From Elephas maximus indicus (taxonomy: Eukaryota; Chordata; Mammalia; Proboscidea; Elephantidae), in the NCBI RefSeq assembly GCF_024166365.1, contig NC_064819.1:1562501-1626500 (forward strand): 64,000 nt of DNA, read 5' to 3'. The position numbers and the translations under genes were made by a program. Of the stretch, positions 42,965 through 53,732 are shown piece after piece (positions within the stretch are counted from its first letter, which is position 1; every line of letters starts with the position of its first letter). The notes under the pieces are model-generated. The model worked only from the letters and a program-made list of their open reading frames with translations, was not told where the DNA came from and searched no databases.

Positions 42965-43365
42965 CCTTTAAAACCAAACTAGTTGTATGAAGTTGATTCG
43001 GACTCATGGTAACCTGATGAGTTTCAGAGTAGATTTCTACTCCATAGGTTTTCAACGACCGTGACCTTTCCGAAGTAGATCAGCAGGCCTTTCTTCCAAT
43101 GTGGAAACCTTGGTGGAAACCTTAGTGGTTAAGCACTACGGCTGCGAACCCCAAGGTTGGTGTTTGAATCTACCAGGCACTCCTGGGAAACTCTATGGGG
43201 AAGTTCTACTCTGTTCTAAAGGGTCACTATGAGTCAGAATTGACTGCATAGGAAAGGGTTTGGTTTGGGTTTGGTTCTTCCAAGTTACCTCTGGGTGGAT
43301 TAAAACCATCAACATTTTGGTTAGAAGTTGAGTGCTTAACCATTTGTACTGCTCGGGGAATCCCA
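42965..43365 (-). mobile_element. Old SINE, antisense, split by a younger SINE
   Basis: 42965-43100 ('gattcggactcatggtaacctgatgagtttcagagtag', 'ccgaagtagatcagcaggcctttcttcc') and 43278-43365 ('gtggattaaaaccatcaacattttggttagaagttgagtgc') are halves of one diverged SINE. A younger sense SINE lies between. Confidence 0.82.
43108..43277 (+). mobile_element. AfroSINE nested in an old SINE
   Basis: 'accttagtggttaagcactacggctgcg' to 'gactgcataggaaagggtttggtttgggtttgg'. Includes a small duplication of 'aaaccttggtgg' at its start. Confidence 0.9.
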
Positions 43366-44517
43366 TTTCCTACTTTAGAAGCAGTTACATTATTTTCACC
43401 AATGAGTGACAATTGTGAAATCCATAAAAATGCACAAGTAAATGGAAAAGGATGACAAAGCCCAATCATATGCGTTGGTGAGAAACTATCATCAAGGCAA
43501 AGCTTTCTGCGAAGAGGCAGGTGTCACCCAATCTCCAAAAAGCCCTAATTAGTAGAGTGGAGAAGGGTCAGAGAAAAACAAGATTATCTTAAATGTCTCA
43601 TATAGTATTAAATTAACATATGAATGATTTCTGTATATCTTTCTAGTAAAAGAATGTGAAACATGAAAATCATATTAGTGATAGGCATTGATATCTGCCT
43701 GCAATTTTGTCCAAATTTAATTAGACCTTTTCCTGGGGAATGAAAAATGTTCTATTGAATCATTATATTTTTATTACGTCAGCAGCTTAGAAATTTTATC
43801 CCCAAATCACATATTTGACTATGCTGTCCATTTTTTTCTGAATTGAGGCAAAATTCACGAAAAATAAAATTAACTATTTTTAAGAATCCAATTCAGTGGC
43901 ATTTGTTGCATTCAGAATGTTTTGCAACTCTCATCTCTACCTACTTCTGGGAATACTCATCTCCATCAGAGGAGACCCATACCCGTTAAGGAGTCGCTCC
44001 CCAGCCTCTCACCTCACAGCCCCTGGTAACATCTCATCTACTTTCTGTCTCTATGAATTTGCCTATTCTAGATATTTGATATAAGTGGAATCATACGCTT
44101 ATATTTGTCCTTTTGTGACTGACTTATTTCACTCAGCATACTGTTTTCAAGGTGCATCCATGTTGTAATATGTATGAATATTTCATTTATTTTTATAGCC
44201 AAATGATAATTCCAGTGCACGGATATGGCACATTTTGTTTATTCATTCATCTGTTGGCGGACATTTGGGTTATTTCTGCCTTTTTGCTATTGCGAATAGT
44301 GCTGTTATCAACATTCATGTTCATATATTTGCCTGAATACCTGTTTCCAACTCTTTGGGGTAGATACCTAGCAGTAGAATTACTTTTTGAGAAATCACCA
44401 AAACGTGTTTTCCACAGCAACTGCACCATTTTAGATTTCCACCAGCAATATACAAGGATTCTAATTTCTAATTTCTCCACATACTTGCCATCATTTGTTA
44501 TTTTTTCTTTTTATTAT

Positions 44518-45141
44518 TATCATGGGTTGAATTGTGTCCCTAAAAAATATGTGTCAACTTGGCTAAGCATGATTTCCAGTATTGTGTGGTTGTCCCCCAT
44601 TTTGTGATCTAATTATCCTCCATTTTGTGATATTATGTACTTATCCTCCATTTTATATGTTGTAAATCCTAACCTCTGTACGTTAATGAGACAGGATTAG
44701 CGTGGGTTGTACCTTGAATCACAGCCTTGCAAGAGGGTGTGACTCAAGTCACACCCTTGCTTGAGTCACACATTTTATCTTACAATAGATAAAAAGAAAG
44801 AGAAGCAAGCACAGAGGAGAAGAGCCTCACTACCACCAAAAAAGACAAACTGGGAGCAGAGTATGTCCTTGGGACCCAGGGTCCCTGCACTGAGAATCTC
44901 CTAGACCCAGGGGAATATTGATGCCAAGACACATGGAAATCTTCAAGGAATGCCAGGCCCACAGATGCTGAAAGGAGACAAGGACCTCCCTCACAGCCGG
45001 CAGAGTAAGAAAACCTTCCCCTAAAGCTGGCGCCCTGAATTCAAACTTCTAACCTCCTAAACTGTGAAAGAATAAACTTCTGTTTGTTAAAGCCACCCAT
45101 TTGTGGCATTTCCGTTACAGCAGCACTAGATAACTAAGACA
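44518..45141 (+). mobile_element. LTR, family B, in old L1
   Basis: 'atcatgggttgaattgtgtccc' to 'gttacagcagcactagataactaagaca'. Longer than the other copies because a block ('tcctccattttgtgatattatg', a repeated 'gtcacacccttg') is tandemly repeated inside. No clear 5-bp duplication. Confidence 0.8.
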
Positions 45142-45282
45142 TCATCCTAATAGCTGTAAAGTGGTAATTCATTGTGGTTTTGATTTGCATTTCCCAAATG
45201 ACTAATGATGTTGAGCATCTTTTCATTTGTTTGTTGGCCATTTGTATAACTTCTTTGATTTTTTTCTATTGTACTTGTCTTA

Positions 45283-45652
45283 GTTATCTAGTACTGCTGT
45301 ACCAGAAATACCACAAATGGGTGGCTTTAATAAACAGAAATTTATTTTCTCACAATTTAGGAGACTAGAAGTCCAAACTCAGGGCCCCGGCTCTAGGGGA
45401 ACGTTTTCTCTTTCTGTTGGCTCTGGAGGAAGGTCCTTGCCTCTGAGCTTCTGTTCCTAGACAATCTTCATGTGGCTTGACATCTCTTCCCTCATCTCTC
45501 CTTCCTAGTTTGCTTCCTTAATCTCTTTTATATTTTAAAAGGGAGTTGATTCAAGATACACCTTATGCTAATCCTGTCTCATCAACATAACAAAGCCAAC
45601 CCATTCCCGAATGAGATTATAACCGCAAGCAAAGGGATTAGGATTTACAACA
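45283..45652 (-). mobile_element. LTR, MaLR-like (family C), in old L1
   Basis: 'tagttatctagtactgctgtaccagaaataccacaaatggg' to 'gattaggatttacaacac'. Related to 20323-20763. Its far end lacks the usual 'ccatgaca' terminus. Confidence 0.72.
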
Positions 45653-46539
45653 CTGTTGTTGTATGTTGCTATTGTCACAAATAACACCTTTATATATGTG
45701 TCCCATTAACATAGATTTATAGTTGTTGTTTTATGCGTCTGTCTTTTAAACAATACAGGAATAAAAAGAGCCATTACAAACAAAAACTACAATAGTACTC
45801 ACTTTTATATTTACCTATGGAGCTATGTTTACCAGTGTTCTTTATTCCTTTTTATGTCTTTGAATTACTTCCAGTACCCTTTCATTTCAGCTTGAAGGGC
45901 TCCCTTTAGCATTTCTACTAGTGACAAGTTCCCTCAGTTTTTGTTAATTTTATAATGCCTTAATATCTCTTTTCATTTTCAAAGGGTAATATTGTTGGAT
46001 ATAGAATTCCTAGACAACAGATTTTCCTTTCAGCACTTTTAATATGTCATCCCCACCCTCTGGCCTCCACGTTTCTGAGGAGAAATCAGATGTTAATATT
46101 GTTGAGGATCGTGTGTACATGATGAGTTGCTTCTCTCTTGCTATGTTCAAGGTTCTCTCTTTGTCTTTTGACCGTTTGAATTTTGCCTGTCTCAGTGTGG
46201 ATGTCTTTAAGGAGTTTATTCTAGTCAGAGTTCAATGAGCTTTTTGGGTGTGTAGATTGGCATCTTTCATCAAATTTGAGAAGTTTTGGGCCATTATTTC
46301 TCCCAATATTCTTTCTCCTCTATTCCCTCTTTTTTCTCCTTCTGGGACTCCCACTATAGTTATGTAGGTATGCTTGATGGTGTCCCACAGGCCTCTTAGG
46401 CTCAGCTCATTTTTTTTTTTTCCTCCTTGGATTGGATAATCTCAACTGTTATATCTTCAAATTCACTTATTCTTTCTTCTGCCTGATCAAATGTGTTGTC
46501 AACTAGTACATTTATTTCAGTTATTATACTTTTCAGCTC

Positions 46540-47001
46540 TGTCTTAGTTATCTGGTGCTGCTGTAACAGAAATACTGCAAGTGGTTGGCTTTAACAAAGA
46601 GAAATTTATTTCCTCACAGAAAAGTAGACTTAAAGTCCAAATTCAGGGCATCAGCTCCAGGGGAAGCCATTGTCTCTATCAGCCTTCTCATCAATCTCTC
46701 CCGCAGAGACCCTGGGTCCAAAGGATAGACTCTGCTCCTGGCACTGCTTTCTTGGCAGTATGAGGTTCCCCTGTCTCTCTGCTCACTTCTCTCTTTAATA
46801 TCTCAAAAGAGATTGCCTCAAGACACAATCCAATCTTGTAGATTGAGTCCTGTCTCACTAACACAATTGCCACCCATCCCCCCTCATTAATGTAATAGAG
46901 GCAGGATTTACAACACATAGGAAAATCACGGAATACCAAGAATCATGGCCCAGCCAAATTGATAAACACGTCTTTTGGGAGACATAATTCAGTCCATGAC
47001 A
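46540..47001 (-). mobile_element. Solo LTR, family B, in old L1
   Basis: Antisense TGTCTTAGTTATCTGGTGC...AATTCAGTCCATGACA. Perfect 5-bp target duplication AGCTC at 46535-46539 and 47002-47006. Confidence 0.93.
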
Positions 47002-47182
47002 AGCTCCCTAATTTCTGTTTCGTTCTTCTTTATAATTTCTAACTCATTTATTCTCTATTTAGTGAGACATAATTCTCATAGTTTCTTTTCTTTGTAGATG
47101 GTCTTCTTTAGCTCTTTGAGCATATTTAAGACAGTTGATTTAAAGTCTTTTTCTAGTAATTCTGGTGTCTGAGTTTCCTTAG

Positions 47183-47296
47183 CAGGGGTGGATTAACCAG
47201 TAAGTACGGTATGTACTGGCTTATAGTAAGCAAGGTACACATACTAAAACTCAATGAAGCCTGTGCCTACCTTGCTTATCGGATAACCCGTCCCTG
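47183..47296. mobile_element. 114-bp hAT-type nonautonomous DNA transposon (MITE)
   Basis: Ends CAGGGGTGGATTAACC and GGATAACCCGTCCCTG, imperfect terminal inverted repeats of about 22 bp (CAGGG..CCCTG as in hAT elements). A perfect 8-bp target duplication TTCCTTAG lies at 47175-47182 and 47297-47304. A second inverted pair inside (TAAGCAAGGTA and TACCTTGCTTA) makes it largely palindromic. No coding capacity, so it must have been moved by a transposase elsewhere. Confidence 0.88.
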
Positions 47297-47600
47297 TTCC
47301 TTAGAGACAGTTTCTATTCATTTTTTTGTTTTGTTTTTCTGTAAATGGGCCATACTTTCTTGGTTCTGAGCATGCTTCATAATTTTTTGCTGAATATTTT
47401 GGCTACTATAATGTATATATAATGTGTAACTCTGGAAATCAGATTCTCTCCCTTCCTCAGGGTTTGCTTTTGCTGCTTGTTGTGGGTTGTAGTTATTTGA
47501 TTGCTTAGTGACTTTTCTAAATTGTTTCTGTAAAGATGGATTCTTTGTAGTGTATGGTCCCTGAAGTTGTTGTTCCATTAGTTTAGTGGTCAGCTAGTGA

Positions 47601-48280
47601 TTAGAAAGAAATTTCTTTAAACACCTGGAGCTGGTATTTGCAGACTGGCTTTGTGTTGGTGTTCTCCTTCAAGTGCTTAGCCAGGCCATTTGCAACTCTT
47701 CCTTAGCCTTCACTTCATGCTTGCGTGGAGCCTAAAGGTCTGACAAAGACGAAAACTTAGGGTCTTCTCAGGTATATTCTGAGAATGAGTCCACCTCTGG
47801 CCATGCACATGGCCTTCTAGATTTCTCAGTATATGTGGGAGCTTTTCAAAACCCTCATTACCCTGTTTCTCCTTCTTCAGCCTCTTCCTTTCTAGGCTTT
47901 TCGTCTGTCTTCTACTTGCCACATCTCTTACCCCACGCCCCAGCAGCTGCAGCTAGTACATATGCCATTAAATGTTTTCAACAAATGCTACCTGGGAGCC
48001 TGTTCCAGGCCTGAGCAAGTTCCAAGTGTGTGACACAAAAGTAGGCCCTGAGCGCATCTCTCAGGATGCCATCAAACAGGTCAGAAAACACAACCAGAAT
48101 TCTTCAAGAATAAGGTCTCTATTTCTCACTCTGGCACCAGCAAGCCACACCAGGAATGCATGTCTCTGTCCCCATGGCTGCTGCCAAGTTGGTGAGTGAG
48201 AAATGATGCACATTTAAGTTAAAATGCCACAATGATCTCTTACAAAAATTTCGCAGCCTCTTTCTTCATTAAGCATTCCT
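47601..48280. other. Intergenic sequence, no gene seen
   Basis: No exon or repeat that I can name. Short frames at 47710-47922 and 47972-48199 lack family content. Confidence 0.35.
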
Positions 48281-48805
48281 CTAGCTGTTGTAAGTTTCTG
48301 ATGAAAAAAAAAAAATTTTTTTTTTTTTTTTGAAATTCAAAAAAAGCTGATTCTCACGTTTTTGCCTAATCATTACTTTGGGGAGGGATAGAGCTTTGGA
48401 GTTATCTGCTATACCGCTTTTGATTATATTACTCAATATGTGCACTTTTAAATTGACCTTTGACGCTTTATATGCCACAGTCTCTAACCACTCTGCACTT
48501 TCTGAACCTTTGAACTTGTTCTCCTCAGAAGCTAGGCTCTTTAATTTGCATTGAAAGTAACCTATTCTCAAACCCCATTCTCCTTCAAAGCTATTTTTGG
48601 GTATTTTACAGCTTTTCGCCAACCACAACTTCACCTGTTTACACCTGGACATCTCTAAAGCTCTGAGTGCTCCATCACCCTCCATAGCTCCATTATCCTC
48701 TGTAGAGGATGCAGCAAAACTCCCCACTGTTCTGTGCAGAACTTCTTCCCATTCTGCTCTGCCTGCCTTTCTAAGGTACATATTTAACACTAAAACGGTT
48801 GTCAC
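48281..48805 (-). CDS. 174-codon open frame, unidentified; possibly retroelement internal sequence
   Basis: The longest frame in the window that is not a repeat I recognise. It is rich in K, S and E, with a stretch ALEMSRCKQVKLWLAKSCKI and EGEWGLRIGYFQCKLKSLAS. No signal peptide or membrane segment. Its last part runs through the A12-T16 block (48304-48331), giving FKKKKKIFFF, which no real protein would need. No splice or promoter context. I lean to an old retroelement interior or a processed fragment, and give low weight to a real gene. Confidence 0.15.
   Translation of the reverse strand: MTTVLVLNMYLRKAGRAEWEEVLHRTVGSFAASSTEDNGAMEGDGALRALEMSRCKQVKLWLAKSCKIPKNSFEGEWGLRIGYFQCKLKSLASEENKFKGSESAEWLETVAYKASKVNLKVHILSNIIKSGIADNSKALSLPKVMIRQKRENQLFLNFKKKKKIFFFSSETYNS
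48304..48331. repeat. A12-T16 block
   Basis: Twelve A followed directly by sixteen T. Not attached to a recognisable SINE or LINE tail. Confidence 0.9.
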
Positions 48806-49977
48806 ATGAATTTCCTGTTTAGGTTGATTGTTATCTCAAAAACTAAAACAGATATTTATCTAATAGCATTAATTGTACAAATGCAAATAGAGCATATTTA
48901 CACAAACCAGCTATTAGGTTTTCACGGTGTGGTCAATTGTGGTTGACATAAGCATCATGACCGAGAAGAAGCAATTTTCTTCTTATTTCCTATCTTAACC
49001 ACAGCAAGATGGCTGGTTATTTTGAATGCAATGGCTTCTATATGTGCTCTAAGGTTTTACCAATATATCATTTAATCAGTGGTCTCCACAAAGTTTTGAT
49101 AATAAATACAATTTGTTTTTCTTTGCTCCTGAGGGTCTATGTGTGTGTCTTTTTTTCTCTCAGTATGGAAACCAGCCCTGCTAATAACTCCATGACTATG
49201 TTTTCAGGTAACAGATCCCACCGCACATAAGACGACTGCCATCGCAAAGAAAGATAAGTATGTTCTGGACTAAATTGAGCTATGATGGGCCTTATTTCAT
49301 CTTACCTGCAGATTTGTATCAAAGAAGACGGAAGAGAATTTAACAACAAATACAAACTCTTCTTCTTTCATCTCTACCTCTTTTTCCCCACACTTCTCTA
49401 GTTGTAAAACAAATAAACAACTAAGTGCTAGAGTGTGAAGTCCCAAGAGCCAAGAGATAAACCAAAATAAGGAACCGTGATTACTGATGAACAATAAATC
49501 CATTTAAATAAAAAAAAAGACTAAATACAAAAGAGAGCTATGCTTAAAAAACAGACTGCAAATGTTTCAAACCTTCAAAATGTAAAAATAATATATACTA
49601 ACAAATGGGAAGATGAGGAATGTGTGGCTTGAAAAAGGGTAAAGTTGTTAAGATTTCTTGATCTTTCATGGTAAGGGATCAATGGAAGTATTTTACAGTT
49701 AAAATATAGCTTTAAAACCATACTGTTACATCATTCTCTTAATGATTTTCACAATCTTTTTTCTTAAACTTAGAGAATTCGTTTAGAAATTACTGTCTCC
49801 TCTGGTAAATACATTTTTCATTCAATTGTTACTTCAATTTCTCTTATCTTAAAATCAAGTAAAAAAGTAATATTTCTTATTTAAAATAAAATGTTTACAT
49901 GAAAGTATTTTTTGTAAAAGAATTTCTAACTTCTTTCCTCTTAGATAAATTCGTAGGAAAGTATTCACTTAAACAGA
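48806..49977. other. Intergenic sequence, no feature seen
   Basis: AT-rich, unique-looking; no exon or repeat recognised. Confidence 0.4.
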
Positions 49978-50219
49978 AGGCGCCCTGGTGGTACAATGGT
50001 TAAGCACTCAGCTGCTAACCAAAATGTCAGAAGTTCAAGCCCACCAGCAGCTCAGTAGGAGAAAAGACCTGGCTATAAAAAAAAAAAAAAAAAAATTTTT
50101 TTTTTTTTTATCTGCTCTGGCAAGGATTACAGTCTAGCAAATCTTACGAGACAGTTCTACTCTATCTTATAGGGTCACTATGAGTCAGAATCAACTCAAC
50201 AGCACACAACAACAACAAT
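49978..50219 (+). mobile_element. AfroSINE (long form) with an A19-T14 insertion
   Basis: Head 'ccctggtggtacaatggttaagcactcagctgctaacc', tail 'gtcactatgagtcagaatcaactcaacagcacacaacaacaac' of the RTE-like type. In the middle, where other copies read 'ggcaatctgctt', this one has 'ggctat', nineteen A, fourteen T (50077-50109), 'atctgctc'. Confidence 0.9.
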
Positions 50220-50768
50220 ACTTTAACAGAGGTTGTTTCTGGGTGATGAAATTTAAAATTTTTTTTTTTTTTTACTTTTGACTTTGTGTTTTTCTTTATT
50301 AAATTCCTTATAATAAGCCTGGTTAATTTTCACCAAAAATAAAATGTCATTATAAATTTTAAAAAACTAAAGAGAAAGATATATCCCTAAGGAGCCACTG
50401 ATAAACATCCCCACAAGAAATGTTAATATGGATTTATAATATATCCTGCCAAATTGGCTCAGAAAAGCGTCTTGAAAACCAGCAGGAGACTTGAAAAACC
50501 ACAGAAGAATATACAGTAAACATAGAGATCTGAGAGAACAAGAACACTAAAGGGGATGAGTGGAATAACTCAAATGTTTATTTATGCTACATCAAACACG
50601 ACCCAGAATTAAAGCAGGTTAATCCAAGTTTCATGGTATTTATTCAGGAAGCAGGTTGCTAAGGTTGGAGGGTGTGTAAGTTAATAATCAGCAAAAACCA
50701 AAAGTCCTGCTTGTGCAAATTTTTTTTTAAAAAAAACAACCAGAAATCACTTTATTTACATCACTAGA
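50220..50768. other. Intergenic sequence, no feature seen
   Basis: AT-rich with T-runs at 50261-50274 and 50720-50728. No gene or named repeat. Confidence 0.4.
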
Positions 50769-51251
50769 TGTCATGGGTTGAATTATGTCCCCCTGAAAAT
50801 GTGCGTATCAACTTGGTTAGGCCATGCATGATTCCCAGTATTGTGTGGTTGCCCTCCATTTTGGGATTGTAATGTTATGTTGAGAGGACGAGGGTGGGAT
50901 TGTAACACCATCTTTACTCAGGTCACCTCCCTGATCCAAGGTAAAGGGAGTTTCGCTGGGGTGTGGCCTGCAAGCGGAGAGTTGGGGACCTCATACCACC
51001 GAGAAAGCAGCACCAGGAGCAGAGTGTGTCCTTTGGACACAGGGTCCCTGCGCCTGAGAAGCTCCTCGACCAGAGGAAGATTGAGGACAAGGACCTTCCT
51101 CCAGAGCCGACAGAGAGAAAAAGCCTTCCCCTGGAGCTGAAGCCCTGAATTCGGACTTGTAACCTACTAGACTGTCCGAAAATAAATTTCTCTTTGTTAA
51201 AGCCATCCAATTGTGGTATTTCTGTTTTAGCAGTGCTAGATGACTAAGATA
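50769..51251 (+). mobile_element. Solo LTR, family B
   Basis: TGTCATGGGTTGAATTATGTC...GTGCTAGATGACTAAGATA with 'aaaataaatttctctttgttaaagcc'. Flanks CTAGA and CAAGA are a 4/5 target duplication. The antisense frames inside recur in other copies and are not genes. Confidence 0.88.
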
Positions 51252-52988
51252 CAAGACAAAAACAGAAAGCGACAGCAAGCTCTGCAGGCAAGGGACAAAA
51301 CCAACTTAACCACCAGACACTACGCCAACTTTTTTAAAACTCTAAAAACTGAGACCTACAAGCAGGAACTTACCAGCCAATTCAGATAAACCAAATAATA
51401 CAATTTATGAATTTTCGTTCATCTTTTTTTTACATTCGACAATATTTCATAATTTTATAAAATTTTAAAGCAATGTTTCCCAGACTTGAAACTAATTCAA
51501 GTGTAAGTGATCCTAACATATACCTCTTATCAGTTAAAACAATAAGTCTCTGACTTTTTAGTCTCAGAACCCCTTACACTCTTAAAAAGGATCCCTAAGA
51601 AATTGCCTTAGAAAAATCTAAAAAGCACAAAAATACACAAGTGTATACTCCATTAGCCATCAGAGCAATAATATCAATACGGATATTAATAATACCAATC
51701 TGGAAAACACCATTGTGTACTCTTAAGAGAATGTAGATGCAAAAATTAAAAAAAAAAAAACCTTAGTATCATTAGAAAAATAATTTGCATTTACCAATTA
51801 TAGTTAGCAAAGTAATTGCTAATAAAAGCTATTTTTAAAGGAAACTTTTAGGGAACTTTTTTTCTAAGGGAAACCTGTATCTTCTGATTTTATGTTGTTT
51901 TCCCCCAACAGAGGCCTCTGCTGTACTCTTGGCAGATCTCAAAAATATATGCATATAAGACACAAAAGTTTTCACACAAACGGTTACCTGCCAAGTTTTC
52001 ATTCTATCCTTTTAAATAAGAAGAAGAAGAAAAAAAAAAAAAAAAAAGTTTAGGTAAAATCTATCAGAATTGGTTGATGCTAAAACAAGTTAACTAAACA
52101 GAATATACTTCCAAAATGATCAATAGATGTTATTCATGACGTGATATGCTAAGCCACACAGAGGTAACCTGAAGATAAACGAGAGCAAAGGCATCAAATA
52201 GATGGCAGTTTCTGCTATTCCAAATTTTTCAAGAAATCCGAGGTCAATGTGAATCCAAGCAGGTCGGGATGAGGGTCTGTCAATCCACTCTTTCGCTCGT
52301 GCTCACAAACAGGAATGTCAGCAAGAAGGATCTGCAGAACACTGAGCAGGGACTGACGTCTTCTTATCCCCACTATGGCTTGTGTTCCAATGAGATTTAT
52401 TCTTCGTTTGAGTTGACATAAATCTGTTTCCCCCTAATCCAGACAAATCAAAGTCAACACCATTTAAGATAAAGACCAGGATATCAAAGCAGAAATTAAG
52501 CTACTTATCACCCACTTCCATTCCTCTGTAGGGATGCGGGTGTGTTTACATTCATACACACACGCACATACAACACAAGACTTACTCATAAAATCTGTTT
52601 ACATAGCTTTTAGGAGAAACTGGCAACTCAAAGAAGCTTAGCCCCACCTGGGTGGAACAACTAAAATTTTTGTGATTTAACAAGTTTTACATCATAATTT
52701 TGATAGATTGCACACCACGTGTGGTCCAAATGCATGGAGCCTTGTGAGAAGAGATGACACCACAAAACTCTACACATAGTACGTGTTTATGCTACTTAGG
52801 CACTGACTTCAATGCAAAGGCACAAAATATAGAAATCTCATAGTGCTTAACTCTATTATAATTGGACGTGAATTATCCAATGCTTTCCCCTCAAATTACC
52901 ATTTTGACATGAGTAGTAGGTTTTCAACTTTTAATTTACAATCCCTACAAATAAATTAAGTCAACTAGAAAATAACTTATAAACCATC
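51252..52988. other. Intergenic sequence, no feature seen
   Basis: About 1.7 kb of unique-looking DNA with no exon, RNA gene or named repeat. A-runs at 51748 and 52028. Confidence 0.45.
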
Positions 52989-53493
52989 AATCTTATTTAT
53001 CTAGTGCTGCTATAACAGAAATACACAAGTGGATAGCTTTAACAAAGAAATTTATTCTCACAGTCTAGGAGGCTAGAAGTTTGATTCCAGGGTGCCAGTT
53101 CCAGGGAAGGCTTCCCTTCTCTCTCTCTCATTCTGGCTCTGGAGGAAGGTCCTTGTCATCAATCTTAGCTCAGGGACTCCATATCCAAACGACACGCTGT
53201 GCTCCTGGCACCACTTTCTTGATGGTAATAGGTTCCCATGTCCCTCTGCTCACTTCTCTCTTTTATATCTCAAAGGAGATTGACTTAAAACACAACCTAA
53301 TCTTGTAAATGGAGTCCTGACTCATTAGCATAACTGCCTCTAATCCTGCCTCATTAACATCATAGAGGTAGGATTTACAACACAGATGAAAATCATATCA
53401 TATGACAAAATGGTGGACAGCCACACAACATTAGGAATCATGGCCTAGCCAAGTTAACACTCATTTTGGGGGGATACAATTCAATCCATGACA
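52989..53493 (-). mobile_element. Solo LTR, family B
   Basis: Antisense copy starting 'aatcttatttatctagtgctgc' (first two bases changed) and ending 'caattcaatccatgaca'. Perfect 5-bp target duplication CCATC at 52984-52988 and 53494-53498. Confidence 0.93.
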
Positions 53494-53732
53494 CCATCCC
53501 CTGAGTAATATTCTTAAAAGTATAACCAACATTTCAGATTATGTGATGCAAATTTCCAGTTCAGTTTGAAATAATTTTGAAACAAATTATCCAACAATGG
53601 AATGAACTGTTTTACAAAGTAGCATGCTCAAAAATAAAAACAAAAAGATCATCAAAGAACTATATGTTAGTGATGTAAGAGTTATGAAAAAAATAAAGCA
53701 TGTTAAGACGGATTTGGGGGCAGGGATGATTT

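Larger units (their letters stand above)
43838..47600 (-). mobile_element. Old L1M-type LINE, antisense, with five insertions
   Basis: Segments 43838-44517, 45142-45282, 45653-46539, 47002-47182 and 47297-about 47600 form one continuous antisense L1 ('ttcactcagcatactgttttcaaggtgcatcc', 'tttgctattgcgaatagtgct', 'gtggttttgatttgcatttccc', 'tttgggccattatttctcccaatattc'). Interruptions are two family-B LTRs, one family-C LTR and a hAT-like element, plus expanded T-runs. No open frame. Confidence 0.75.

Noticed and set aside
44513..45146. 5-bp duplication for the LTR at 44518
   Set aside because: The flanks ATTAT and TCATC do not match, so no integration duplication is claimed.
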